Source: Candidatus Gastranaerophilales bacterium (GTDB lineage: Bacteria; Cyanobacteriota; Vampirovibrionia; Gastranaerophilales; Gastranaerophilaceae). From it: a DNA stretch of 51,784 nt. Below, one piece after another: positions 16,861-27,265 of this stretch; position 1 is the first letter of the stretch; each line of letters begins with the position of its first letter. The stretch spans positions 1 to 51,784 of the forward strand of contig CALVEA010000015.1 of assembly GCA_944326455.1 (NCBI GenBank), written 5' to 3'. A program made the translations under genes and the position numbers. The notes under the pieces are model-generated. The model saw only the letters and a program-made list of their open reading frames with translations, ran no database searches and was not told the DNA's origin.

Positions 16861-17973
16861 ATGAAATTTTGTAGTAATTGTTTTAACGATACTGAGATTA
16901 AAAATATTATAAATAGTATAAATAATACGGATGTTTGTGACATTCATAATGTTAAATCTGAACATATATATGATACTGATAAACATGACAATTTAGTTCC
17001 TTATTTTGAAGCATTAGTTGATGTATACACTGTAGCGTCAGAATCTCAGATTGAAATTGATAAAGCAAAATACGTCCGTTTGAAATATGATTTACTTTAT
17101 AATTGGAAGATTTTTAATGATGTTTGTAAACCTGAAAATGTCCATAACATTGTAAAAAGTATATGCAAGGAAAAATATGAAGAAAGTCCAAGTCTCTTTG
17201 ATAATGATATTGTTATTGAGGAGTTATTTGACTTGGAATATAAAAAAGAATATTCTTTACTTAAAACTTATTCTTGGGATGATTTTAAAACTAGCTTGAT
17301 AAAAAATAACAGATACCATACAAATATATTTAATAAAAAATTATTTGAACAATATTGTTGGGCAGCCCCTAAATTTTATTCTGCTGGTACAAAATTTTAT
17401 CGTGGCAGAATTTCTGACAAGAATGGATATTCTTTAGAGGATATGGGGTGTCCTCCTTTAAAAAATTCTAAAGCAGGAAGAGTAAATGCAGAGGGAGTTG
17501 AGTGTCTTTATCTTGCAAATAACATTGAAACAACAATAAATGAAGTTAGAGCAGGTGTGGCTGACTATGTTACAATTGCGACCTTTGAACTTCAGAAAGA
17601 TATTATTATTGCGGATTTGAAAAATATAAATAAAATTAGTCCTTTTTCAATTCCTGATGCTAATTTTCTAGTTAATTATGCTATAAATAAGGAGCATCTT
17701 TCTAAAATTAATGAAGAAATGTCAAAGGTCGTTCGTTTAAGCGATACAAAATTAGATTATGTTCCAACTCAATACATATGTGATTTTATTAAAACTCTTG
17801 AGAGAGATGGCTCTACAAACGAAGTAGTAAGATTTGCTGGAGTAGAATATGATAGTACTTTAAGTTCGAATGGTTATAATATTGCCATATTTGACCCAAC
17901 TTTATTTAAAGCTACAAATATTGAGATACGCCAAATTAATTCTTTAAAATACGAATCAACAAAAATTATGTAA
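16861..17973 (+). CDS. RES-domain protein with HEPN/RES-type N-terminus
   Basis: This 370-residue protein starts with a small zinc-ribbon-like CSNC (4-7) and CDIH (26-29). A helical HEPN/RES N-terminal region of about 150 residues follows. The RES domain (about 178-355) shows FYRGR (Arg181), GRVNAEGVECLYLAN (207-220) and TTINEVRAG (Glu228), the conserved residues of RES proteins. Characterised RES toxins destroy NAD+. The usual Xre antitoxin is absent beside it; sce7726 and sce7725 stand in that place. An NAD-depleting effector is a reasonable inference. Confidence 0.8.
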   Translation: MKFCSNCFNDTEIKNIINSINNTDVCDIHNVKSEHIYDTDKHDNLVPYFEALVDVYTVASESQIEIDKAKYVRLKYDLLYNWKIFNDVCKPENVHNIVKSICKEKYEESPSLFDNDIVIEELFDLEYKKEYSLLKTYSWDDFKTSLIKNNRYHTNIFNKKLFEQYCWAAPKFYSAGTKFYRGRISDKNGYSLEDMGCPPLKNSKAGRVNAEGVECLYLANNIETTINEVRAGVADYVTIATFELQKDIIIADLKNINKISPFSIPDANFLVNYAINKEHLSKINEEMSKVVRLSDTKLDYVPTQYICDFIKTLERDGSTNEVVRFAGVEYDSTLSSNGYNIAIFDPTLFKATNIEIRQINSLKYESTKIM

Positions 17974-18037
17974 ACGTAAAATACATATTCTAGATAAAAT
18001 GTTTTTTAATATGCTCCCCACAAAACGTTACATAATT

Positions 18038-18063
18038 GGTAACACTTTGCTAATTTTGTTACA
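18038..18063 (+). repeat. left recombinase-like site
   Basis: The right arm ATTTTGTTACA (18053-18063) and a degenerate left arm (18038-18048) flank a central GCTA. The 18 bp TGCTAATTTTGTTACATA (18048-18065) is repeated perfectly in inverted orientation at 18777-18794. It lies 109 bp beyond the recombinase stop codon. Confidence 0.7.
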
Positions 18064-18079
18064 TATGGGTAAATGTATT

Positions 18080-18107
18080 TTGAATAAAAACACTTTACCT
18101 CTATAAT
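18080..18107 (+). promoter_or_regulatory. outward promoter inside the recombinase cassette
   Basis: TTGAAT (18080-18085) and a perfect TATAAT (18102-18107) are spaced by 16 bp. It points right, antisense to the recombinase and towards the giant gene. Confidence 0.55.
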
Positions 18108-18171
18108 GGTTATCGGTATATTTTTGAAAAACTTTAATATTTTGGGGTATTTGTTACAAAATTGTTACAAT

Positions 18172-18717
18172 TTATAAAGCGAAACTACGAAGTTTACTAT
18201 CAATAAGTTCCTGTGTAATACCTATGTATAAAAGGGTTACCCGTTGCGAAGAATGATTAAAAAGGTATTGTAACAAACCAATATCTTTATGCTCTTGATA
18301 GAAATGATAGCCAAATGTCTTTCTTAATGTATGCGTACCAATTCTTGCAGTTATTCCAGCCTCAAAACAAGCATCTTGTAATATTCTATATGCTTGTATT
18401 CTTGTTATTGGTTTACCACCTCTACGACTTGCAAAAAGCCACTCTTCATCATCTTTTCCAATAATAAAATCTTCCAAATCTGGCTTATATGCATCAACGA
18501 TAGGAAATCGTTTGAATTTCTTTGTTTTTTGTTCGTAAAGTTCGATATAATCCTTGTTTCTGACATCTTTGACTTTTAATTTTAAAGTGTCCGAAATCCT
18601 TAATCCGATATTTATTCCCATAACAAATAATAAATGATTTCTTGAACCTTGTCTTTTTAAAATTCGTTTAACCATATCTATTAAACTTTTATCTCTAATT
18701 GGCTCTACTGCTGTCAT
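18172..18717 (-). CDS. small tyrosine recombinase
   Basis: This 181-residue enzyme consists almost only of the catalytic domain. The active-site set is visible: Arg in GLRISDTL, Lys in EQKTKKFKRFP, HTLR in GTHTLRKTFGYH, His in NHSSQRVT and the nucleophile Tyr in LLYIGI. The N-terminal core-binding domain is missing, as in known short integrases of mobile elements. AAAGGAG precedes the ATG. It is enclosed by two inverted copies of an 18-bp site, and TTGTTACA half-sites also lie at 18151 and 18162, exactly 11 bp apart. Confidence 0.9.
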   Translation of the reverse strand: MTAVEPIRDKSLIDMVKRILKRQGSRNHLLFVMGINIGLRISDTLKLKVKDVRNKDYIELYEQKTKKFKRFPIVDAYKPDLEDFIIGKDDEEWLFASRRGGKPITRIQAYRILQDACFEAGITARIGTHTLRKTFGYHFYQEHKDIGLLQYLFNHSSQRVTLLYIGITQELIDSKLRSFAL

Positions 18718-18778
18718 ATCAATATACTCCTTTACTGTTGTTCATATTACCTCTGAAGTCACGAAACGTGTCTTACTA

Positions 18779-18804
18779 TGTAACAAAATTAGCATTTTGT
18801 TACA
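18779..18804 (-). repeat. right recombinase-like site
   Basis: A perfect palindrome TGTAACAAAAT (18779-18789), centre TAGC, ATTTTGTTACA (18794-18804) has the arm-core-arm form of a tyrosine-recombinase crossover site. Its core is the inverse of the GCTA core at 18049-18052. It lies 44 bp before the giant gene. Confidence 0.7.
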
Positions 18805-18847
18805 TTCAAGCCCAAAAGGAAGCTCTTGTTTAGAAAAAGGTAAAGTG

Positions 18848-21800
18848 ATGGCAGGCGAAGATTTTTTCAAATTTAATAAAGGCAATGAGTTTAGGTTTTC
18901 AAACTTTAGAGAAATAAAGGAAGAAGACCTAAAAGGTGCTGATGAAAAAACAAAAAAACTCTTTAATATTTTTGCAGGCGAAGATAAAATCTTGCAAGAA
19001 GTTGAAGCAAAGAGCTTGTTTAATGTTTTAAAAACTGCTGCCGGCGATAATCAAGTATTAGAAGACAACGAAATTAAAGCATTCGCAAAAGAACATATCG
19101 GCGAAGAAGTTGATACAAATGCTTTAATGACTTTTGTTAATAACATTTTTGGAACTAAGGAAAAACCACAAACCCAAGCTGTGCAAGTCGCAAAGGGTTA
19201 TACTGCACAAAAACAACAAACATTCTTAGAAGAAGCAGCTTGTAAAGAAATTGTTATTGATATTATTGATGAAAATCTTTCAGAAGCTTATGAAATATTG
19301 AATAGTCAGTATTTAGGTTCAATTTCAGGTTGGCACGATGAAAAAAAAGACAAAAATGATATTTTAAAAACATCTAATGTATCAAAAGTTTTGGATTATC
19401 AAAACGCTGGTATTGAATGGATGAACAAAGCAAAAATAGCTCCTCCAAACGGACTTACTAAAAAAGAATACTATGAAGGCAATAAACAAAGAATCAAAGA
19501 TATGATTCTTACTCGTGTTTTAGTGCTAGATACTAATACCAAATTCAAAGAATTAAAGAACAAATATTCTGAAGAAAAACTTGCTCAAATTATTGGGGAT
19601 TATGTTGAACAATTATGCTCAAATGCATCAATGGAAGATTTAAAAGATATTCAGAAACAATTTGTTTCATATAGTGGTGTAGAGGAAATTCAAGCATTAG
19701 AAAATGTTGTAGATAATGCTATCAAATTTAATGCTGATAAAAACAAGCCTATGCCTTATAGCGAAGTTCCTTTACCAAAATTTGACAACTCAAAAGGTAT
19801 AGTTCCTGAATATTGGAATTCTGATGAGCCAATATCTTTTGAAGAAGTATATAAAATAGAAAGAGGAACTGAATATTCACAATACAAAATTGAACAATAT
19901 GCACTAGCTAAAAAAGAAATGGAAGTTGTTGCTAATGCATATAACAAAAAACAACAATTTATCGAATTTGCAGAAGGTCTAAGAAAAGATGAAACTTTAA
20001 ATATAGACGAAAAAACACAAAAAGTTTTAGAAGGCTTTGCAACATACTATGCGTTAGCTGAAGATGGTGGATTAACTCAATTAAAAGAATTAATCGCTAA
20101 ATCTAAATTACCTATTAGCATTGATGAAAACGGATTTAATTTTGGTACATTAGATGACAATGCTAAAAATAGAGCATTAAATTCATTATTAAAACTAGCT
20201 CAACAATCAAAAGAAAAAGAATTTGAAGAATTTTTAAATGGTAAAACAATAGAAGATTATCAAATAGTTTTAGCACAAGCTCACGATGAAGCTATCGGGG
20301 ATGAGAATGGGAAAATGATGGCTGAAGCTATGAAGAATGATAACCTAACTTGTATCCAAAGATGGACAGGCAATACCTCAATGGCAGGTATGGGTATGAC
20401 AATTGTCGGTGGTATTCTTTGCTTTACTCCACTTGCACCTTTAGGAGCAGGAATGATTACAGTTGGTAATACTCTTGCAATTGGTGGTATGGTTGCAAAA
20501 ACAGGCTTAGGTGTTACTGATTATGCAACTAAAGATGTTCAAACTGCTGAAGAAGCTGAGCAATTGACTAAAGACTTTATTATGGATGCAGGTGGTTTTA
20601 TCATAGGTATGGGAGCAGGCAAAGCTGGCTTGAAAGCATTTAGTAAACTTATTGATAAAAAGCTTGTTGCTGTTTTCGGACAACAAATTGCAGCAGGAAA
20701 TAAAATGCAAGCATTAAAAACTGTGTTTACAAACCCTGAATATTTAAAGAATTTTATGACGGCAGCAGGAGCAAAATTAAGTGCTGACTTTGTAATCTCT
20801 TATGCAGGGGATTTGGCAATGATGGGTATTTTAGATACACAAGACGATTGGCAATCTCTATTAAAAGCTAACTTAACAGGTATTTTGGTCGGTATGTCCG
20901 GCGATATTAAAGACGTATCAGGGGTTGGCAGACCTCGTAACTTTGGAGTTTCTGATGGTGTAAGACCAATGACTGAAATGGATTATGGACAAAGATTATT
21001 GGGTAATGATGTAACTGTGGCTGATCCAAAAACAGGGGCAACTGTTGAAGGAACTGTAACAGGATTATATAGCCAAAACGGACAAGTTGAAATCGAAGTC
21101 AATGGACAAAGATATTCTACTAATGATGTCGCAGAGGTTAAAGGGGAAGTTAAGGTAGAGGTCGAAACTCCTAAAGTAGAGATTTCATTAGGACAAAGGT
21201 TAGAAACTGCAAGTTCAAGAGAAGAATTTGTTGCAATTCGTGATGAAATAAAAGCTATGCCAGCTGGAGCAGAAAAAACAGCTTTACAACAAGAATATCT
21301 AAGAAAATGGAATGAATTCTCTCGTAAATACAATGAGCAATTTGATATCAGAATGGAATATAAACCTGAAAGTTCTGAAAATTTAAGCACTATAAAAGCA
21401 GATATAAAAGCTACTAGTTTAGAAACTGCAAAAGCAAAAATTTTAGAACTTTGTCCTGACAGTAATGCCTATTACTTAGAAAATATTCTTAATGCTTGTA
21501 AAATAAATAATGAAGTAAGTCAAGTTTTATTAGAAGAGGCTCTTTTTCTATTGAAAAATAATAAAGATATTGCAAGTTCTTCATATGTAATTGAATCCTT
21601 TAAAACTAAAGATGGTAAAATTGATACTGCAATAATTGGGAAATTCCATGAATTAGTTGATAGTAATACTAACATGGATGATGTAAGAATGACCCTATCT
21701 TACTGTAAAGATAAAAATGGTCTTTTTAGCGAAAATTTATATAATAAACTTACAAGCCTTAGAGAACAAGATTATTATGCACATGAAGTTTTAAATGCTT

Positions 21801-24800
21801 GTAAAATTAACGGTGAAGTTGTAGAAACAACTTGGCAAAAAGCTTTAGAATTAGAATCTCTTGGTTTTAAAAATGAAGAAATTTGTAAAATATTAGAAGC
21901 TTGTCAAGTTAAAGAAAGTCAAGAACGTAGAGCCAAAGTTGTTGATTTTAGTGACGAATTATATTCAAAAGCAAAATTATTATTTGAAGAACATAAGTTT
22001 GAACCTAAAAATATATATTTAATTATAGAAAAATGTACTGTTGATGGTAAATTCTCTCAGGAACATTTTGATCGTGCTTTAAATTTACATAACAAAATTG
22101 AAGAATATCACATTCATGATTTTATGCGATATCCTGATGACGCACTTGTTTCAATACTTGATCTAAAAAATAAATACGATATCAAAGAATTAGATTTAAG
22201 CTACATAATACGTCAGTGCGTTGAGACTGTTGATGGCAAATCAATATCTTCTCAAACTTGTTTTGAAAAAGCAAATGAAATGATTTCTTCATTTGGTATA
22301 AAGCCTAAAGAAGTTGCATCATTATTAAGTGCTTCTAAAATAGATGGAGTTCTAGATTCAAGATTGTATAAAGAAGTAATAAATTTACATGAAACAGGTT
22401 TTTCTAATATTAATAGGTTAATTGATTCTATAACAACCAAACCTTCAAAAGAAGGAGATTCTTCTATTGTTAATTATGATTTATTACAAAAAGCAAAAGA
22501 ATGGCATAAAAAAGGTATATCGGAAGATTGGGTTAGCAATTATGCATATTCATTAAATAGTCAAAACTTAGACGCAAAAGCATACGATTTAGTTATTGAA
22601 TATTATCAATCAGGATTTAAGGACGGCCAAATTACAAATTTAATATACGCAAACTCAAATTTAGATGATATCTCATTGTCTGAATTTAAAGATGCTGTTT
22701 TTGAACTTAAAAAACTTGGTCTAGATAATGATAAAATTATAACAGCATTGCATTCAATAGGCTTACCAAATGGGTGGGGAAATCCTAATTTTAAGATAAC
22801 TAAACGTAATTTATTTATATTAAAAGATTTAGTTCAGAGTGGTGTTGAAAATCCTAATTGGATTTTTAATATGTCCAAAGATAATTATGTTATTAACCAA
22901 GATAGATTAGAAGTATTATATCAACGAATAAAAGACGGTGTTCCTGCAACTAGATTAGGGGAAATTAGTTATATAGAATTTAATCATCCCGAAAACAAAG
23001 AACTAATAGATACTCTCTTAGAATTAAGCAAATTAGTTCGAGAAGATTATGATCGTAATTCTTTTATACAACTAACACAGGTAATTACAAATGCTCATTT
23101 GAATGGCAATAAAGATTTAATAACATCAACTTTTGAAGCACTAAAAGTCGGAATAAAAGAAGATGATGTAATGCGATTATTAGAAAGTGATATTTATGAT
23201 TATAATGTATTACAAAACGTAGTGGGAAATGATGCTCCAAAAGTTATTGCTGAAATTAAAACAAAAATATTAGATTCATTGAAAAATAACCCTGAAAAAG
23301 CTCAACAAATATTTGACATATATGATAGGGTAGGAAAGTGTATTATAGATAGAAATTTATCTCTACTTGATTTATGTTTAAAGCACCCAGATAAATATAA
23401 TGAAATTTTAAATTCTCGCTATCCATTAGATTATCAAAATAATCGCTCAGGCTATCCATCAACTTTAGCAAATGATCTAATAATAAAATTAGATGATGCA
23501 GGAATTCCAATTGATGATGTCCTAAAATATACTGATATTATTTGTAAAAACACATTCCGTCAGAATGAGACTTATCCAACTGAAGTTATTAATAAAATAG
23601 TTGAATTACATAATAGTAATAAACTTGATAGTACAATATTAGAACTAATAAAATATATTCCTAAAGTAGATCACACTATCGAATTACTCAATGAAATAAT
23701 TCGTTTAAAAGATGATAATTTATTAGCTGAACTTAATGACGGAAATGCAAGTTATTTTATTTATAATTTATGTGTTAACCCTCAAAAAAACAACTCATCA
23801 GGTGTTGCAGAAATTCACGAAAATTATAAAGAAATTCTCGAATTTTATATAAAAAATAAAGATATTCTCACTAGTAAGGAACTTAAGAGTGATGGTCAAG
23901 TTAAGGCAGATATTCTAGACTTTTTTAGAGTCTATAAAGATAACTACGTTCTAACAGAAAATAAATTAAATTTAGATGATTTCCAAGCAATAGTTGATAT
24001 CGTTTCCAAAACAGGATTAGAGCCTTATACTCTATTAGGTGTTATTGGTAATGGACATGCTACTAAATTAAAGGCCTTTACTGATAAAGTTGATTTAGAA
24101 AAATATTCAGAGGAAATCAAATTAATTTTTAATAAATTAAGCACATATCATAATAATTATGCTCATTCAAAATTCTTGGAATCTGATATATCAGCAAAAG
24201 AATTAGAATTTCTACTTGATATTCAAAAATTAATGATTAAACGATCTAAAGAAGACCCACAAGTTCTTGATAATTTTACTTTTAGAATGTTTAATTCTAG
24301 TGAAGAAATGTCTGATGAGGCTTTAAATAAATTAAGATATTATTTAGAAATGGATTTTGCAGATCCTAACATTACCTCAAAAAACATCAATATTAGTTGT
24401 TATGAGCATTTAATGGAAATATATAGAAATTGTCCTGAAAATATTACTAGAGTAGAGTCCTTAATGTTTGATAAAGGTTTTCATGATGGTTGGGACTTAA
24501 GTTTTATTAGAAAACTTTCTACTAATCCAGAGATTTTAAATAAACAATTGGAATTATTAGATAATCTATTTGACTATACAGGAGAACTCTCTGGTAAAAA
24601 AGAATATTTACAACATACATTTACACTTATATTAGATAGTGCAAAAAGTGTTGAAGATATCAATGTAAAAATTGAAACTTGGGAAAAATTAAAAAAATCA
24701 CTAGAGCATAAATCTTTATTAGATAAAACAGTAGATTTGTTTAAACGTAATAATGCATTATTAGAAGCTCTTGATATGGTTCATAGCATTAACAAAGATA

Positions 24801-27265
24801 ATCAAAATGTTGCTAATTTATTGATGTCTGATAAAAAATATAAAAGAGTTCTTGATAATTTATGGTATATAACTAAAGAAAATGCAGAAGCAGTAGAGCA
24901 TATTATAAAAAATAATAAAACAAACAATTATAATGAATTAATACAATTCATGACTATTACTCAACATAAAAAATTTAATGCAGATTTTGTTAAAGAAAAT
25001 TTAGATATAATACCTGAAAATCAGTTAAGCAGTATTGCTAATAGGGTAAACGATCTAAACAAAGATCTAATTATTAAATTATATGGCGATAAAGAATTAA
25101 ATTTCCCTGCTGAATATATTGTTGGTATTGCAGAAACCTTAAAATATTCAAATGTTGAATTAATTACTAAGCTTTGTACAGATAAAAGTATAAATTTCCC
25201 ACCTCAACACATAAGTAACTTAGCTGTTCAATTAAACGATTCAAACCTAGAACTTGCAACAAAACTATGTATGGATAAAAGTTTAAACTGCCCAAAAGAT
25301 AGAATTCCTGATATTTTAAAAGCTGTTGCAATGATTAATACCGATATTAAAAGTTTAAGTTTAAGTGACAAAATTAATACTTTTGGAGCAATAACAAGTC
25401 TTTCAAAAGATATATTAAACTTATGTCGTAAATATTCTGAAGTTGATATAGATGCTAAAATGGCAGAATTAACTTTAGCTCTAGGGAAGAAAAAAGATAT
25501 TATAACTATTTCACAAGAACAACAAAAACTATTTGTTAAAGATATATTAGCAAATAATAACAGTAATGCAGAAAATATCTTGAAAAACCTTAACTTTGCT
25601 CAATTCGGAAAAGAGGGCTTACCATTAAAATATACAAGAGAACAATTTACTGCAAATATTAAAAACTTAATAAAGGATTTAACCCCTGAAGAACAAATTA
25701 TAGTTTTAGAACACTTTGGCTTAATTGAAGGAGCAGCCGGATTTGATGGTATGCCAACAAATAAACCTTTTAATAACGAGGATGCAACTGCACAATTAAA
25801 AGAAACTGCTCAAAAAATTCAAAGTGAAATTGAGTTATTTACAACAAAAAATCAAATTTGTACAGGTGATGCTACTGTTGATAGTGTTTTAAATTCTTTA
25901 ATTCAGGGACTACCTGAATTTACTTCGATCGTTGGGAAAAAGCAACATGGTACTCACGCATACTCCGTAGATATTCATACCTTAAAAGTTTTACAAAGTG
26001 CAATGAATAACCCTTTATATAAAAATTTAACTGATCGTGATAAGACCATTTTAAAATTTGCAGCATTATGTCACGATTTAGGTAAACGAGGAGATGTAGT
26101 AGATGTAGGACATGCTAGCTCTAGTGCTGAGTTTTGTACTGCTATATTAGATAAATTCTCTTTCCCTCAAGGGATGAAAGATCGCATCATAGATATTGTT
26201 GATAACCACCATTGGTTTGAAGCTTATAACACAGGTAAAGCAACTGCAAACGATGTAGCTGTAAGATGTCGTAGACCAGAAGACTTTTTGATTTACGAAA
26301 TTCTTGCAAAAGCAGATTTTGAAAATGTTAACAATGATTTCCATTTAGGAGGAAAATCTAATGGAGCAAAAACTCAAGCTGAATTTGATAGATTTATGCA
26401 AGAAAGAATGCAAGCTATTGATGATGCTTTAACAACGATGTATGCAAGATCTAATTTAGTTTTTGATACTCAATTTGTTCAAAATGGGGATATGTTCCCA
26501 AGACAAGCTGTTGAAATAGATGGCGAATTAATAGAATTAAAAGTTTTAGACTTGAATAACTTGAAAAGCAATGAAAGTTTACAAAAATACGGCTTTAGTA
26601 CAGGTGTAACCAAAGATAATGCTAGATTTACAGTACATATGACTTCGCCTAGTACCGGAGCAATGGAATCAGTATTAGTTTTAACTCAAAACTCATTAAA
26701 CCAATCAGCTTGGTCTACTAGTTTAATAAAAGCATCAAATAATAGAACATACGAAAATAGAAAATTTGGATTTGTACTGGATGTTGACCAAGCCAATATC
26801 TCAGAAGCAAATTTTTCTAATACAGGCTCTGGCTATGGTAAAGGTTTAGAAACGTTTAAAACCATACTTTTTGATGCAAATGGTAGTGCTAGAACATTTG
26901 TAAGAGATCGTTTAATAAAAGAATTGTCTAAAAAAGGTATTAAATTGAATGATAAAGAATATGCTCAACTTGTAAAATATTTAATAACAAAGAAATATAC
27001 TACACAAATTACAAAAGATATAAAAATTGGCGAACAAGTTATAAAAGCTGAAGTTTTGGTCAAAGCATTAGAAACTTCAAGAGACGCCCTTTTTGAAGGT
27101 GGCGATATACATAGTGAAATAGTTCCAATAAACCCTAGAGTGAAAGGTTTAATTGCTAAAGTTGAAAAGCTAGAAGATTGTCCTCCAGAGTTCTTAAACT
27201 TTGCTAAAACTCATAATTTACCAATTATTTTGATGAAACCGACTAAAGAAAATAGCGAATGGTAA
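18848..27265 (+). CDS. giant (about 2,800 residues) HD-domain protein
   Basis: This 2,805-residue protein is of unknown function. Residues 1-110 contain EF-hand-like segments (AGEDKILQEVEAKSLFNVL; AAGDNQVLEDNEIKAF). A long helical region follows, with a Gly-rich hydrophobic stretch at about 508-556 that could be a membrane hairpin. Residues about 830-2250 are dozens of short helical repeats. An HD phosphohydrolase domain comes next: His2370 (GTHAYSV), His2409-Asp2410 (CHDLGK) and His2454-His2455 (VDNHHW). A conserved-looking tail of about 300 residues ends the chain. No signal peptide is visible. The ATG is chosen over an upstream TTG because AAGG lies eight bases before it and the TTG falls inside the recombinase site. 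Confidence 0.8.
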   Translation: MAGEDFFKFNKGNEFRFSNFREIKEEDLKGADEKTKKLFNIFAGEDKILQEVEAKSLFNVLKTAAGDNQVLEDNEIKAFAKEHIGEEVDTNALMTFVNNIFGTKEKPQTQAVQVAKGYTAQKQQTFLEEAACKEIVIDIIDENLSEAYEILNSQYLGSISGWHDEKKDKNDILKTSNVSKVLDYQNAGIEWMNKAKIAPPNGLTKKEYYEGNKQRIKDMILTRVLVLDTNTKFKELKNKYSEEKLAQIIGDYVEQLCSNASMEDLKDIQKQFVSYSGVEEIQALENVVDNAIKFNADKNKPMPYSEVPLPKFDNSKGIVPEYWNSDEPISFEEVYKIERGTEYSQYKIEQYALAKKEMEVVANAYNKKQQFIEFAEGLRKDETLNIDEKTQKVLEGFATYYALAEDGGLTQLKELIAKSKLPISIDENGFNFGTLDDNAKNRALNSLLKLAQQSKEKEFEEFLNGKTIEDYQIVLAQAHDEAIGDENGKMMAEAMKNDNLTCIQRWTGNTSMAGMGMTIVGGILCFTPLAPLGAGMITVGNTLAIGGMVAKTGLGVTDYATKDVQTAEEAEQLTKDFIMDAGGFIIGMGAGKAGLKAFSKLIDKKLVAVFGQQIAAGNKMQALKTVFTNPEYLKNFMTAAGAKLSADFVISYAGDLAMMGILDTQDDWQSLLKANLTGILVGMSGDIKDVSGVGRPRNFGVSDGVRPMTEMDYGQRLLGNDVTVADPKTGATVEGTVTGLYSQNGQVEIEVNGQRYSTNDVAEVKGEVKVEVETPKVEISLGQRLETASSREEFVAIRDEIKAMPAGAEKTALQQEYLRKWNEFSRKYNEQFDIRMEYKPESSENLSTIKADIKATSLETAKAKILELCPDSNAYYLENILNACKINNEVSQVLLEEALFLLKNNKDIASSSYVIESFKTKDGKIDTAIIGKFHELVDSNTNMDDVRMTLSYCKDKNGLFSENLYNKLTSLREQDYYAHEVLNACKINGEVVETTWQKALELESLGFKNEEICKILEACQVKESQERRAKVVDFSDELYSKAKLLFEEHKFEPKNIYLIIEKCTVDGKFSQEHFDRALNLHNKIEEYHIHDFMRYPDDALVSILDLKNKYDIKELDLSYIIRQCVETVDGKSISSQTCFEKANEMISSFGIKPKEVASLLSASKIDGVLDSRLYKEVINLHETGFSNINRLIDSITTKPSKEGDSSIVNYDLLQKAKEWHKKGISEDWVSNYAYSLNSQNLDAKAYDLVIEYYQSGFKDGQITNLIYANSNLDDISLSEFKDAVFELKKLGLDNDKIITALHSIGLPNGWGNPNFKITKRNLFILKDLVQSGVENPNWIFNMSKDNYVINQDRLEVLYQRIKDGVPATRLGEISYIEFNHPENKELIDTLLELSKLVREDYDRNSFIQLTQVITNAHLNGNKDLITSTFEALKVGIKEDDVMRLLESDIYDYNVLQNVVGNDAPKVIAEIKTKILDSLKNNPEKAQQIFDIYDRVGKCIIDRNLSLLDLCLKHPDKYNEILNSRYPLDYQNNRSGYPSTLANDLIIKLDDAGIPIDDVLKYTDIICKNTFRQNETYPTEVINKIVELHNSNKLDSTILELIKYIPKVDHTIELLNEIIRLKDDNLLAELNDGNASYFIYNLCVNPQKNNSSGVAEIHENYKEILEFYIKNKDILTSKELKSDGQVKADILDFFRVYKDNYVLTENKLNLDDFQAIVDIVSKTGLEPYTLLGVIGNGHATKLKAFTDKVDLEKYSEEIKLIFNKLSTYHNNYAHSKFLESDISAKELEFLLDIQKLMIKRSKEDPQVLDNFTFRMFNSSEEMSDEALNKLRYYLEMDFADPNITSKNINISCYEHLMEIYRNCPENITRVESLMFDKGFHDGWDLSFIRKLSTNPEILNKQLELLDNLFDYTGELSGKKEYLQHTFTLILDSAKSVEDINVKIETWEKLKKSLEHKSLLDKTVDLFKRNNALLEALDMVHSINKDNQNVANLLMSDKKYKRVLDNLWYITKENAEAVEHIIKNNKTNNYNELIQFMTITQHKKFNADFVKENLDIIPENQLSSIANRVNDLNKDLIIKLYGDKELNFPAEYIVGIAETLKYSNVELITKLCTDKSINFPPQHISNLAVQLNDSNLELATKLCMDKSLNCPKDRIPDILKAVAMINTDIKSLSLSDKINTFGAITSLSKDILNLCRKYSEVDIDAKMAELTLALGKKKDIITISQEQQKLFVKDILANNNSNAENILKNLNFAQFGKEGLPLKYTREQFTANIKNLIKDLTPEEQIIVLEHFGLIEGAAGFDGMPTNKPFNNEDATAQLKETAQKIQSEIELFTTKNQICTGDATVDSVLNSLIQGLPEFTSIVGKKQHGTHAYSVDIHTLKVLQSAMNNPLYKNLTDRDKTILKFAALCHDLGKRGDVVDVGHASSSAEFCTAILDKFSFPQGMKDRIIDIVDNHHWFEAYNTGKATANDVAVRCRRPEDFLIYEILAKADFENVNNDFHLGGKSNGAKTQAEFDRFMQERMQAIDDALTTMYARSNLVFDTQFVQNGDMFPRQAVEIDGELIELKVLDLNNLKSNESLQKYGFSTGVTKDNARFTVHMTSPSTGAMESVLVLTQNSLNQSAWSTSLIKASNNRTYENRKFGFVLDVDQANISEANFSNTGSGYGKGLETFKTILFDANGSARTFVRDRLIKELSKKGIKLNDKEYAQLVKYLITKKYTTQITKDIKIGEQVIKAEVLVKALETSRDALFEGGDIHSEIVPINPRVKGLIAKVEKLEDCPPEFLNFAKTHNLPIILMKPTKENSEW

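Noticed and set aside
18797..18847. TTG start of the giant gene at 18797
   Set aside because: It lies inside the right recombinase site; the ATG at 18848 has an AAGG at suitable spacing.
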